Shown piece after piece: positions 19,131 through 27,652 of a stretch of 64,000 bases of DNA. The translations under genes and the position numbers were made by a program. Source of the stretch: an uncultured beta proteobacterium (lineage in GTDB: Bacteria > Pseudomonadota > Gammaproteobacteria > Burkholderiales > Rhodocyclaceae). Position 1 is the stretch's first letter. Every line of letters begins with the position of its first letter. Location: positions 94,451 to 158,450 of the forward strand of contig CAIVQO010000011.1 in NCBI GenBank assembly GCA_903908065.1, in the 5' to 3' direction. The notes under the pieces were generated by a model that was not told where the DNA came from, searched no databases, and saw nothing but the letters and a program-made list of their open reading frames with translations.

Positions 19131-20495
19131 TCAAGTCATTCCCAGTGCCTCGAATTCATCGAGCTTGCGATACAGGCTTGATAGTCCGATTTCGAGTTGT
19201 GACGCCGCCGCCTTCCGATCGCCACCGCAATCTTTCAGGACTCGGAAAATGATATCAGCCTCGGCACGACGCACCTGTTCGCGCAAACTTCCGCCAGCCG
19301 CGCTTTTCGGCTCGTGGGTCAAGGAATTCGACCTTGCCGACAAGCCCGGAGGCAAATCGGCAATCGTGATCCTTCCGCCGTCCGCCATGATCAAGGCACG
19401 CCCGATCACGTTCTCGAGTTCCCTGAGATTTCCTGGCCAACGATATTCCAAAAGCAATTCTTCGGCTGCCGGATCGAGCGCTATGTCGGACGCACCCTTG
19501 ATCTTTGCGGCATCGAGAAAGAAGCCGATCAGCCGCAACAAATCATCGCCCCGCTCGCGCAGTGGCGGAAGATCGATATGAAACTGAGAGATACGGAAAT
19601 ACAGGTCCTCGCGGAAGGTTCCCGCAGCGATCATCGCCGGCAGGTCGCGATTGGTGGCAACGATGATACGGGTATCGACCTTTCGCAATTGCTCGCTGCC
19701 GACCGGGCGGATCTCCTTGTCCTCGATCACATGCAGCATTTTGGTCTGCATATGCAAGGGCAGTTCACCGATTTCGTCGAGAAACAGTGTTCCGTTGTCC
19801 GCCTGGGCGAAAAGGCCCTTCCGCGCTTGAGATGCCCCGGTGAAAGCGCCCTTGGTGTGGCCGAACAATTCACTTTCCAGCAGATTCTCCGGGATGGCGC
19901 TGCAATTCACGGGAATGAACGGCGCCTCGCCTCGCGCGCTCTGGTCGTGTATAGATCGGGCCAATACCCCTTTGCCGGTTCCGCTTTCACCAGTAATTAA
20001 GACTGTGTTGTCAATTGCGGCAACGCGGCTCGCCAAGCGCTCGACCGCAAGCATCGGCGCGGAACTGAACTTGAATCGGGTGTTCTCCCGCTCGGCGCTG
20101 ACGAACTTGCGCAAGGCCACGTTTTCGGCCTTCAGCCCCAGGAGCGTTTGCGCCTGGCGCAGGCGGTAGAGCAGTTCTTCGCTGTCCACCGGCTTGACCA
20201 TGTAATCCATGGCCCCGGCCCGCAGGGCCTCGACCGCGGTCTGCACCGACGCAAAGGCCGTCACCATGATGAACAGTGTCGGAATTCCCGACCCCTTCAT
20301 GCTGCGCACCAGTTCCACGCCATCGCCATCCTGCATGCGTATGTCGCATATTGCGACATCAAAATCCCCGCGAACCAGTTTCGCCGCTGCCTCCTTCACA
20401 CCGGAAGCGCTATCCACCGAGTAACCGGCGCGGCGAACGGTGGCAGCAATGATCTGCCGCAATGCAAGTTCGTCGTCGATGACCAGTACGTGCAC
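19131..20495 (-). CDS. Sigma-54-dependent response regulator (NtrC family)
   Basis: 454 residues. The receiver domain (about 1-118) has phosphoacceptor Asp51 and Lys101. The AAA+ activator domain carries Walker A GESGTGKG (169-176), the sigma-54-contacting GAFTGA loop (216-221) and Walker B TLFLDEI (236-242). A C-terminal Fis-type helix-turn-helix (GGDRKAAASQLEIGLSSLYRKL) ends the protein. All activator features are intact. It lies 12 bp after its cognate kinase. Candidate sigma-54 promoters occur at 50974-50989 and 53736-53751, in front of multiheme cytochrome genes. That this protein acts there is an inference. Confidence 0.95.
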   Translation of the reverse strand: MHVLVIDDELALRQIIAATVRRAGYSVDSASGVKEAAAKLVRGDFDVAICDIRMQDGDGVELVRSMKGSGIPTLFIMVTAFASVQTAVEALRAGAMDYMVKPVDSEELLYRLRQAQTLLGLKAENVALRKFVSAERENTRFKFSSAPMLAVERLASRVAAIDNTVLITGESGTGKGVLARSIHDQSARGEAPFIPVNCSAIPENLLESELFGHTKGAFTGASQARKGLFAQADNGTLFLDEIGELPLHMQTKMLHVIEDKEIRPVGSEQLRKVDTRIIVATNRDLPAMIAAGTFREDLYFRISQFHIDLPPLRERGDDLLRLIGFFLDAAKIKGASDIALDPAAEELLLEYRWPGNLRELENVIGRALIMADGGRITIADLPPGLSARSNSLTHEPKSAAGGSLREQVRRAEADIIFRVLKDCGGDRKAAASQLEIGLSSLYRKLDEFEALGMT

Positions 20496-20507
20496 CTGCT
20501 TATGCTC

Positions 20508-22037
20508 CTATGTGTTTCCGTCCGACGGCATCGGGAGTGAAATGTTCACCATAGTGCCGCGACCAGGATCTGATTCAATGGCTATTGTGCCCCCATCCTG
20601 CTCGACGAGGTTGCGGCAAAGGGACAATCCGAGCCCGGAACCTCTGCCCGGCGGCTTGGTGGTGAAATGCGGATCAAAAACCCTCGCCAAATTCTCCGAC
20701 GCAATGCCTGGCCCGTTGTCGCTGACACGGAGCACGATTCTATCGCCAAGGCGGAGGGACGCCACCGTGATGCACGGAAGCTCACCTGCCTTTCCCTCCA
20801 GCGCGTCCGCCGCATTGATCAACAGGTTCATCAATACCTGGACGAGATGATCGGAAACCACGAACACTGCCGGCAAACCGTCGGCAAGCTCCTGGACAAG
20901 TCGGATTCCGCGAAAACGCTTGTCGAAGCTGATGAACGTACAGGTACTCCGCACCAGGGCATTCAGATCGACAAAACCTGGAACCAAGGGACGTTGCAGG
21001 GAAAACTCGCCGATCTGACGGGTGATCGCCATTACGCGCCGCGCCTGTTCAAGAATCAGGTCGATCTGGTGATCGGCCCGCCGTCGCTGCACATCCTTGC
21101 CAGCGCGGTCTTCAACCAGCGACTCGGCCAGACCGACAATCGCCGCCAGCGGGTTATTGATTTCGTGGGCAACCGCAGCTGCGAGCGAGCCGACCGCCGC
21201 CATTTTTTCGGTATGGAAATGCTGCTGTCGACTGAGTTCTAGTTGGCTGTCTCGCGACTTCAGCTGCGCTTCCATATCGTTAATCGCCGACATCAACACA
21301 CCCAGCTCATCATTGCGTGTCACCGGCAGGGGCTCGCCGCGATATCCAAGCACGATTTCGCCGGCCCTGACCTTGATCAGGCCGATGTCGCGGGCCAGTC
21401 GGCGAAAAAAAAGCCCCCCGATTCCCCCGACGATCACCACACCGGCTGCCACGAGCAGAAAAAGCTCCAGCGTCAGACGGCTGAACACGGTGCGATAGCC
21501 CTCAAGGATCTCCGCCTTGCTCCCGCGTATCGACAGTGTCAATTGGTCAAGCTTGAGCACCAGTTCATGGAGGGTTTCGCGCAAACGAGCGATTTCTCCC
21601 CGTGATGGCGCACGCTGAAGCTCCGCGTTGCTCTTGCGCAGGCGATCGATGAATCCACCAAGGTCACCCCCATAACTGGATTCGATTCGACTCAGTTGCG
21701 AAACCAGACCATCGATCTCCTGGGTCAAGAGGCGACCGGCGGTGGAGATATCTTCGGACAGGTAATTCTCATTCACCGTGAGGATGGCATGGGATACTAC
21801 GTAGTTCACCGCGAGCTGTTGTTCCTCGCGACCATGAATCGCCTCCAGCTCGCTCATGGAAGCAAACAGCATGAGCCGCTCCGACGCAATCAAGGCCGTG
21901 GCGAGCACGAGATAGACGATCATGCCACCGAAGATTCTCCAGCCCTTGCGGGCGAACCCAACCGGCTGCACGCCCTCTGCCGCGAGCCCGGTCGAAGAAT
22001 TCTTCGGAAAGATGAGCACTTTGTCTCGGCTCTTCAT
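20508..22037 (-). CDS. Membrane sensor histidine kinase
   Basis: 509 residues. Membrane helices near 36-52 and 190-210 bracket a periplasmic helical sensor region of about 135 residues. A HAMP segment follows (about 212-265). The HisKA box AAAVAHEINNPLAAIVG has phosphoacceptor His291. The HATPase domain shows N box NLLINAADAL, G1 VSDNGPGI, and G2 GRGSGLGLSL. It resembles NtrB/ZraS-type kinases that partner sigma-54 regulators, and the regulator gene follows directly. Possible signals are redox state or terminal electron acceptor, but nothing in the sequence shows which. Confidence 0.93.
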   Translation of the reverse strand: MKSRDKVLIFPKNSSTGLAAEGVQPVGFARKGWRIFGGMIVYLVLATALIASERLMLFASMSELEAIHGREEQQLAVNYVVSHAILTVNENYLSEDISTAGRLLTQEIDGLVSQLSRIESSYGGDLGGFIDRLRKSNAELQRAPSRGEIARLRETLHELVLKLDQLTLSIRGSKAEILEGYRTVFSRLTLELFLLVAAGVVIVGGIGGLFFRRLARDIGLIKVRAGEIVLGYRGEPLPVTRNDELGVLMSAINDMEAQLKSRDSQLELSRQQHFHTEKMAAVGSLAAAVAHEINNPLAAIVGLAESLVEDRAGKDVQRRRADHQIDLILEQARRVMAITRQIGEFSLQRPLVPGFVDLNALVRSTCTFISFDKRFRGIRLVQELADGLPAVFVVSDHLVQVLMNLLINAADALEGKAGELPCITVASLRLGDRIVLRVSDNGPGIASENLARVFDPHFTTKPPGRGSGLGLSLCRNLVEQDGGTIAIESDPGRGTMVNISLPMPSDGNT

Positions 22038-22058
22038 CGGTTGGTGTCTGGCGCCTGG

Positions 22059-22087
22059 TTCAGAATGAGGGAGAAGCCCGGTAGAAT
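22059..22087 (+). promoter_or_regulatory. Sigma-70 type promoter of the rightward Sel1 gene
   Basis: TTCAGA (22059-22064) and TAGAAT (22082-22087) are spaced by exactly 17 bp, about 53 bp before the ATG. It lies in the divergent gap from the kinase. Confidence 0.4.
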
Positions 22088-22139
22088 CGCGAGCGACGCG
22101 TCATACAAACGAAAAAACCTGCAAACCGAAGGACTCGAA

Positions 22140-22700
22140 ATGCCCACACGACGGGCCACGTTGTTGCTACTAGCCTGTTTTGCACTGCCGGCCACCCTGG
22201 CCTTGGCGACGCCGCTCGACGATGCCCTCAAGGCACTCGAGGCGGGCAGCAGCCCCAAGGCGGTCGAAACCCTGATCAAGCTCGCCAACGAAGGCAATCC
22301 GCTGGCCCAGTTCCGACTTGGCGGCCTGTACTATCACGGGCAAGGTGTCGCCGAAGACGAGAACATGGCGATTTACTGGTGGAAGAAGGCCGCCGCTACA
22401 GGGAATGCGGAGGCCATGTTCCAAATCGCCCACGCCTATCTTTTTGGCCATACCGCGGCCAAGGGCGTGGCCGATCCGGACCGCGAAGCGGCTCTGTGGT
22501 ATTTCCAGGCGGCAAGTGCCGGGCACCCGGAAGCGGCCTATACACTCGGCCTGCTTTTCCTGGCCGGAAAAGGCGTCGTCGAAGACCGTGGCGAGGCGAT
22601 CCGCTGGTTTCGCAACGCCGCCGCCAAGGGACATGTCGAAGCCCGCAAAGCAGCTGAAACTGCGGAAAAGGAAGCCGCGCGAAGCAAGTCCCGGCGGTAA
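22140..22700 (+). CDS. Exported Sel1-repeat protein
   Basis: 186 residues from the ATG at 22140 (GAAGGA upstream). A longer open frame upstream overlaps the divergent kinase gene and is not used. A signal peptide (LLLLACFALPATLALA) is followed by four Sel1-like repeats, for example PLAQFRLGGLYYHGQG, EAMFQIAHAYLFGH and EAAYTLGLLFLAGKGV. The C-terminus is charged and helical. It is probably a periplasmic interaction scaffold. It converges on ccmI with a 50 bp gap. Confidence 0.85.
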   Translation: MPTRRATLLLLACFALPATLALATPLDDALKALEAGSSPKAVETLIKLANEGNPLAQFRLGGLYYHGQGVAEDENMAIYWWKKAAATGNAEAMFQIAHAYLFGHTAAKGVADPDREAALWYFQAASAGHPEAAYTLGLLFLAGKGVVEDRGEAIRWFRNAAAKGHVEARKAAETAEKEAARSKSRR

Positions 22701-22713
22701 CCGCCACCGCGAG

Positions 22714-22742
22714 ACGCGCGCTCGAAAACTCGGGCCGCGTCT
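22714..22742. terminator. Hairpin between convergent Sel1 and ccmI genes
   Basis: AGACGCG and CGCGTCT form a 7-bp stem around an imperfect inner stem. No T-run follows, so termination activity is uncertain. Confidence 0.3.
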
Positions 22743-22750
22743 GGCTACAT

Positions 22751-23995
22751 TCACTTTGCCACACCATTGATCGTGACGGTGATCCCGGTCGTGCCGAGCG
22801 GAACCGGCGCCGAGTAACCCTCCAAATCGCCTGGTTTGGCGATCGCGTCTCCGCTGCGTGAAACGCGGGCCCCGATGATCACGGAGTTCGCCGACGACAG
22901 CTTTACGTTCGGCGCCATCGACATCGAGTCATCCAGCTTGAAGGCATGCGGGAAACGCGCGCCATTCACGCGTGCCATGGCCAACGGTATGCGCGATCCA
23001 TCGCTGTTGCGGGCAAAAATGAACAATGTCGCCTCAGCCGGGAGCTTGGACACAAACTCGGGAACGAGCGCAATCGTCCCGGCTACCGACGCGACACCCG
23101 TACCCGACTTGGCTGTCCTGGCGGGAACCTCCTGCGCGGGCGAGGCCTGAGTCCCGCCCATTCGGCGCTCCGCATCGGCAATGCTGTTGGAAATGCTCTG
23201 CGCCGCCTGCGAATCGGCGGGGACCAGTGTCAGGATCGTGCGCCAGTCCTTGACCGCCGACGGATAATCGCCGCGCTCGAAGGCCGCCGTACCCGACAAG
23301 GCCAGCGACTTGATATGGCGCGGATCGATTGCCAGCGCGCGTGCAATGATCTTTTCCGGCTCGCCCGAGAGGCGGCGACCCTGCGCCATGGCAACGACAT
23401 CCGCATAGTCCGCAAGCAGGGCGGCGTTTGGCGGCAGTAACGTCGTGGCCCGACCAAACGCCGCCGCCGATTCCGGATACCGCCCCAAAACCGAATACGA
23501 GCGCGCCAGCATCAGCCAGCCCTCGCCATCATCGGGATTGCTTTGCAAGCGCTCGGCGAGCTTCGCGGCCATGTTCTGGATCTGCTGCGGATTCAGGGCA
23601 TGGTTGCCCGCCGCATCCGTTGCCGGCGCCGGGCGCAGCGCCTCCGGACTCCCCAACCACACATAGAACCCGATTGCGAGCACGGGCACGCCCAAACCGA
23701 CCAAGGCAGCGAGAGCAGGCTTGCGTGCGGCATCCGCCTTTGTTGCGAGAGGCTTGGTGCCGTCTTCCAGGGCACGCTTTTCCAATTCGGCCTGTTCCTC
23801 GACAAAAACACCGGAATCGAGGAGACCTGCCTTGCGCTGCTCGTCAAGCTCACCAAGCTGTTCGCGCAATACCGCGATGCTGAGTTCGCTTGCACTGCCG
23901 ACATGCAGCTTGCGTTCGCGCAGCAACAGGGGATAGAGCAACAGGGCCAGCACGACCAAGGTCAGCAGCGTGGCAAGTACGATGAACCCGGTCAT
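22751..23995 (-). CDS. ccmI: Cytochrome c maturation protein CcmI
   Basis: 414 residues. An N-terminal double membrane segment (about 4-22 and near 92-110) surrounds a cytoplasmic helical loop (SELSIAVLREQLGELDEQ). A periplasmic TPR region follows (about 130-260; GWLMLARSYSVLGRYPESAAAF), then a C-terminal beta-rich CycH domain with VPLGTTGITVTI at the end. CcmI holds apocytochromes for the heme ligation complex CcmFH. It is last in the ccmFGHI order; its start overlaps the ccmH stop (ATGA). Confidence 0.93.
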   Translation of the reverse strand: MTGFIVLATLLTLVVLALLLYPLLLRERKLHVGSASELSIAVLREQLGELDEQRKAGLLDSGVFVEEQAELEKRALEDGTKPLATKADAARKPALAALVGLGVPVLAIGFYVWLGSPEALRPAPATDAAGNHALNPQQIQNMAAKLAERLQSNPDDGEGWLMLARSYSVLGRYPESAAAFGRATTLLPPNAALLADYADVVAMAQGRRLSGEPEKIIARALAIDPRHIKSLALSGTAAFERGDYPSAVKDWRTILTLVPADSQAAQSISNSIADAERRMGGTQASPAQEVPARTAKSGTGVASVAGTIALVPEFVSKLPAEATLFIFARNSDGSRIPLAMARVNGARFPHAFKLDDSMSMAPNVKLSSANSVIIGARVSRSGDAIAKPGDLEGYSAPVPLGTTGITVTINGVAK

Positions 23996-24510
23996 TTGCC
24001 GTCACCTTCACTTTTGCCCAGCAGGCTCGCGGCCTGGCGGTGTTCGCTTTCGCTCAACTCGCTTCCCGCCTGCGCCGAACGCTTGCGCAACTTGACTGCC
24101 AGGAACGCCAGAGCAATCACCAACAGTAGGAAGGGGCCGCCCCACAACAGCCAGGTGGTGCTCTTTACCGGCGGCCGATAAAGCACGAAATCGCCATAGC
24201 GCTGCACCATGAAATCGATGATTTCCTTGTCGCTCTTGCCGGCCACGATCATGCCGCGGATCTCGCGCTTCATGTCGGAGGAAAAGGAGGACTGGGAATC
24301 CGCGATGCTCTGCCCCATGCAGGTCAGGCATCGCAACTCCTCGGCCAGCCGGTTGACGCGCGCCTCCACCACCGGGTCGCCCAGCGGTTGCGCCGCGCCG
24401 CCCTCGGCGGCAAAAGCGGGTGCCAGAATGAATGTGGAAAACGCGAGGACCAGAAATCGGCGTAGCGCCAGCGCCGACTTTCGCATCGCAAGCAAAAGCA
24501 GATCAGCCAC
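23992..24510 (-). CDS. ccmH: Cytochrome c maturation thiol oxidoreductase CcmH
   Basis: 172 residues. The LRCLTCMGQSIADSQ signature with Cys61 and Cys64 is the CcmH/CycL active site that reduces the apocytochrome CxxCH disulfide. A periplasmic three-helix domain precedes a C-terminal membrane anchor (WGGPFLLLVIALAFLAV). The GTG start at 24510 has GAGGAG eight bases upstream and overlaps the ccmG end. An in-frame ATG at 24486 would give a tidy signal peptide beginning MRKSALALRRF. That segment is encoded by a copy of the dispersed repeat. Confidence 0.93.
   Translation of the reverse strand: MADLLLLAMRKSALALRRFLVLAFSTFILAPAFAAEGGAAQPLGDPVVEARVNRLAEELRCLTCMGQSIADSQSSFSSDMKREIRGMIVAGKSDKEIIDFMVQRYGDFVLYRPPVKSTTWLLWGGPFLLLVIALAFLAVKLRKRSAQAGSELSESEHRQAASLLGKSEGDGK
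24458..24483 (-). repeat. ccmH: Dispersed repeat copy 3, in ccmH signal sequence
   Basis: Minus strand CGAAAGTCGGCGCTGG, variable bases, then TACGCCG. It encodes RKSALALRR of the CcmH signal peptide. In this copy and in 30545-30570 the two ends (TCGGCG and CGCCGA) can pair as a hairpin. Confidence 0.6.
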
Positions 24511-25033
24511 GCGACAACTCCTCGGCCAGGGGCAGTATCTTGGATTTCAGCGCTTCTTCGGTAACCGGGCCGATATGCTTGTAGCGTATGGTGCCGGCCT
24601 TGTCGATGAGGAAAGTTTCCGGCACGCCATACACGCCAAAGTCGATGCCTACCCGCCCGTCGGCATCGAAGGCTGATACGGCATAGGGGTCGCCCCCGTG
24701 CTGATTCAGCCAGGTGATCGCCGCGCCACGCTCGTCCTTGTAGTTCAGGCCGACGATGGGGATGCGGTTTTGCCTGTTCAGATCGATCAGCACCGGGTGC
24801 TCCTGCTTGCACGAGACGCACCAGGATGCCCAGACGTTCAGCAGCCAGACCTTGCCACGCATGTCCTCGGGGGAAATCGATTTGTCGCTGGCATGGAGCT
24901 GGGCCAGACGAAAGGCCGGAACTGGCTTGCCGATCAAAGGCGACGGCACCTCACGCGGATTGAGGCGCAGGCCCACCGCGAGGAAGCCGGCAAGCACAAG
25001 AAAAATTGCAAGGGGAAACAAAAAGCGTCGCAT
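24503..25033 (-). CDS. ccmG: Thiol:disulfide interchange protein CcmG (DsbE)
   Basis: 176 residues, membrane-anchored thioredoxin-fold reductant of the maturation pathway. N-terminal hydrophobic anchor (residues 4-22) and redox motif WCVSC (Cys72, Cys75) within NVWASWCVSCKQEHP. The GVYGVPETFLIDKAG segment with the cis-Pro loop is typical of DsbE. It lies between ccmF and ccmH, overlapping the latter by eight bases. Confidence 0.95.
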   Translation of the reverse strand: MRRFLFPLAIFLVLAGFLAVGLRLNPREVPSPLIGKPVPAFRLAQLHASDKSISPEDMRGKVWLLNVWASWCVSCKQEHPVLIDLNRQNRIPIVGLNYKDERGAAITWLNQHGGDPYAVSAFDADGRVGIDFGVYGVPETFLIDKAGTIRYKHIGPVTEEALKSKILPLAEELSRG

Positions 25034-25042
25034 CTAAGCTCC

Positions 25043-27022
25043 TTAAGCCGCCACAGCGGACCGCTCATCCGCCAGATTTTCACGTTGTTTGATGCGGTAG
25101 CGGCGATCGGATGCCGCCAGCAAACCGCCCAGGGCCATCAGCAAGCAGCCGCCCCAGATCCACACCACCAAGGGCTTGTGCTGTACTCGAACGATCCAGG
25201 ACACATCATCGACCGGTTCGCCAAGCGAAACGTAAAGGTCGCGGAAGATGCCGCTGTCGATTGCCGCCTCGGTCATGGGCATGCGCTGCACCAGATACAT
25301 GCGCTTTTCCGGATGCATCACCGTGACTGGCGTCCCGCCGCGGCTCACGTTCACGGTCGCGCGTACCGCCATGTAATTCGGCCCGCGGATTTCCTGCAGG
25401 TCCACCAGTTGGAAGTCGTAGCCGCCGGCGCTTGCCCGCTCGCCCGGTTGCATCTTGACCTCGCTTGCCGTCTCGTAGGACTTGACCACGGCAACGCCCA
25501 GAATGAACACGCCGATGCCGATATGCGCCAGCAGCATGCCCCATTTTGCCAATGGCATCGCGCGCATGCGCGCCGGTATCGCCTGGCTGCCGCCACCGCC
25601 GTGCATCAGGTGCTCGACCACCTGGCTCAGACTGGAGACGATGGCCCACACACCCAACAGCACGCCAAACGCCAGTACCGGCGCCCAGCGCCCCAGCGCC
25701 AGGGGCAAGGCGACGGCCGCGGCAACCGCCAGGCCGACCGACCAGCGCAGGCGCGGCCAGAAATCGATCAGTCGCGCCTGTTTCCAGCGGGCGAACGGCC
25801 CCAGCCCCATCAGCAGGATCAGCGGCGCCATGAGCGGGAAAAAGACGGCCTCGAAGTAAGGGGGGCCTACGGAAACCTTGCCCAGGCCCAGCGCGTCGAG
25901 AAACAAGGGGTACAGGGTGCCAAGCAGCACGGCACCGGCGGCAACCACCAGCAGCACGTTATTGACCAGCAGGAAGGTCTCGCGCGAAAACATCTCGAAC
26001 TTGCCGCCCAGCCCCACCGACGGTGCACGCCAGGCGTACAGGACCAGTGAAACGCCAACCACCAGCACCAGGAAGCCAAGCACGAAAACGCCGCGGCGCG
26101 GATCGGTCGCGAAGGCATGGACCGAGGTCAATACGCCCGAGCGCACCAGGAAGGTACCGAGCAAGGAAAGCGAGAAGGCCATGATCGCCAGCAGCACGGT
26201 CCAGTTCTTGAATCCGCCGCGCTTTTCGGTGACCGCCAGGGAATGGATCAGCGCCGTACCCACCAGCCAGGGCATGAAGGATGCATTCTCGACCGGATCC
26301 CAGAACCACCAGCCGCCCCAGCCCAGTTCGTAATAGGCCCACCATGAGCCGATCGCAATGCCGAGCGTGAGAAACATCCAGGCGATGGTGGTCCAGGGGC
26401 GCGACCAGCGCGCCCAGGCTGCGTCGAGGCGACCGGAGATGAGTGCCGAGACGGCGAAGGCGAATGCCACGGCAAATCCGACATAGCCCATGTACAGCAG
26501 CGGCGGATGGATCGCCATGCCCGGGTCCTGCAGCAGCGGATTGAGGTCGCGCCCGTCGGCGGCGGCAGGCAGCAGGCGCTCGAAGGGATTCGAGGTCAAC
26601 AACAGAAAGAGGACGAAGCCGACCGTGATCAAGCCCATCACACCCAGTGCATTGGCCACGGTTTGCAGCGGAAGACGCTGGCTGAAGGCGGCTACGGCGA
26701 CGGTCCACAGCGAGAGGATGAAGACCCAGAGCAGCATCGAGCCTTCATGGCCACCCCAGACCGCCGTCACCTTGTAGAACGTCGGCAGCATCGAGTTCGA
26801 GTTCTGCGCCACGTAGAGCACGGAGAAATCGTTGCCGACGAAGGCTGTGACGAGGCAGGCAAACGCCGTTCCCATCGCCAGGAATTGCGCCGCCGCCGCG
26901 GGACGGGCGAGGCTCATGAGGCGTACGTCGCCGCGCAGGCCGCCGACAATGGGCACCACGCCCTGCACCAGCGCAATGCCCAGCGCCAGGATCAAGGAAA
27001 ACTGGCCAAGTTCAGGAAACAT
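25043..27022 (-). CDS. ccmF: Cytochrome c heme lyase CcmF
   Basis: 659 residues, a polytopic membrane protein of the usual CcmF length. The tryptophan-rich heme-handling segment appears as WWAYYELGWGGWWFWDPVENAS. Periplasmic histidines occur in NPLLQDPGMAIHPPLLYMGYV and in TVSRGG-like C-terminal loops. It ligates heme from CcmE to apocytochromes together with CcmH and CcmI. No ccmABCDE is encoded in this window, so the heme-export half must be elsewhere. It begins the ccmFGHI set, 69 bp after the TPR gene. Confidence 0.96.
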   Translation of the reverse strand: MFPELGQFSLILALGIALVQGVVPIVGGLRGDVRLMSLARPAAAAQFLAMGTAFACLVTAFVGNDFSVLYVAQNSNSMLPTFYKVTAVWGGHEGSMLLWVFILSLWTVAVAAFSQRLPLQTVANALGVMGLITVGFVLFLLLTSNPFERLLPAAADGRDLNPLLQDPGMAIHPPLLYMGYVGFAVAFAFAVSALISGRLDAAWARWSRPWTTIAWMFLTLGIAIGSWWAYYELGWGGWWFWDPVENASFMPWLVGTALIHSLAVTEKRGGFKNWTVLLAIMAFSLSLLGTFLVRSGVLTSVHAFATDPRRGVFVLGFLVLVVGVSLVLYAWRAPSVGLGGKFEMFSRETFLLVNNVLLVVAAGAVLLGTLYPLFLDALGLGKVSVGPPYFEAVFFPLMAPLILLMGLGPFARWKQARLIDFWPRLRWSVGLAVAAAVALPLALGRWAPVLAFGVLLGVWAIVSSLSQVVEHLMHGGGGSQAIPARMRAMPLAKWGMLLAHIGIGVFILGVAVVKSYETASEVKMQPGERASAGGYDFQLVDLQEIRGPNYMAVRATVNVSRGGTPVTVMHPEKRMYLVQRMPMTEAAIDSGIFRDLYVSLGEPVDDVSWIVRVQHKPLVVWIWGGCLLMALGGLLAASDRRYRIKQRENLADERSAVAA

Positions 27023-27091
27023 TGAATACTCCCAACGCGGATCGCTCCGCAGAAAAACAGGCGAAAAGCAGACGCAAACTACGTGCCAACA

Positions 27092-27652
27092 CTACTTGAC
27101 GGGCGGGGCCGCCCGATCCCGGGTGATCCGGTCCCGCCACTCCCAAACCGCTGCCTCTGCGCGACGCCGGAACGGGTCATCCTTCGCGGCCCGATGCAAC
27201 CAGGTCTCCATCGCCTCCAGGGCGCCGCGGTAATCGCCCAGCCCTTCGAAGGCTTCCGCCATGCCGAAATAGGCATTGAGCTGATTGGGGTTAAGCGTCG
27301 TCGCGCCGTCGAAGAAATCGAGGGCCTCCTTATAGCGTTTCTGTCCCAACAAGGCAAACCCCATGTTTACGTGAGCCTCGGGCATGGTCGGCGCAAGCTG
27401 CAGGACCCGGTGAAAGGCGGTCATTGCATGATCGTATTGCTTGGCGTGCAGCATCATCACGCCCTGCGTGAAGCGCTTGTCAATTTCCTCCTTGCGCTTC
27501 GAGTCGACATGCGCCTTGAGGTCGGCCTTGTCGGCGCCGTTGATCCAGCGATCGAGCAAAAAGCCGCCGCCCGCGACGAGCGCTACGGTCAGCGCCAAAG
27601 CGACGATCCGGACATCCACCCGCTTGCGCACCGGCACGCTTGCCTCAGCCAT
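27092..27652 (-). CDS. Membrane-anchored TPR protein
   Basis: 186 residues. A short cytoplasmic tail is followed by one membrane helix (VRIVALALTVALVAGGGFLL). The periplasmic domain has about three TPR motifs (AMTAFHRVLQLAPTMPEAHV, EALDFFDGATTLNPNQLNAY and GALEAMETWLHRAAKDDPFR). It overlaps the oxidase-like gene upstream and precedes ccmF. By position and topology it may do a CcmI/NrfG-like apocytochrome-presenting job, but that is inference. Confidence 0.85.
   Translation of the reverse strand: MAEASVPVRKRVDVRIVALALTVALVAGGGFLLDRWINGADKADLKAHVDSKRKEEIDKRFTQGVMMLHAKQYDHAMTAFHRVLQLAPTMPEAHVNMGFALLGQKRYKEALDFFDGATTLNPNQLNAYFGMAEAFEGLGDYRGALEAMETWLHRAAKDDPFRRRAEAAVWEWRDRITRDRAAPPVK

Noticed and set aside
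21696..22139. N-terminal extension of the rightward Sel1 protein
   Set aside because: It overlaps the divergent kinase gene and would bury a clear signal peptide; the ATG at 22140 has a ribosome site.
23161..23185. TTCGGCGCTCCGCATCGGC as another repeat copy in ccmI
   Set aside because: Several mismatches in the core and explained by coding sequence.
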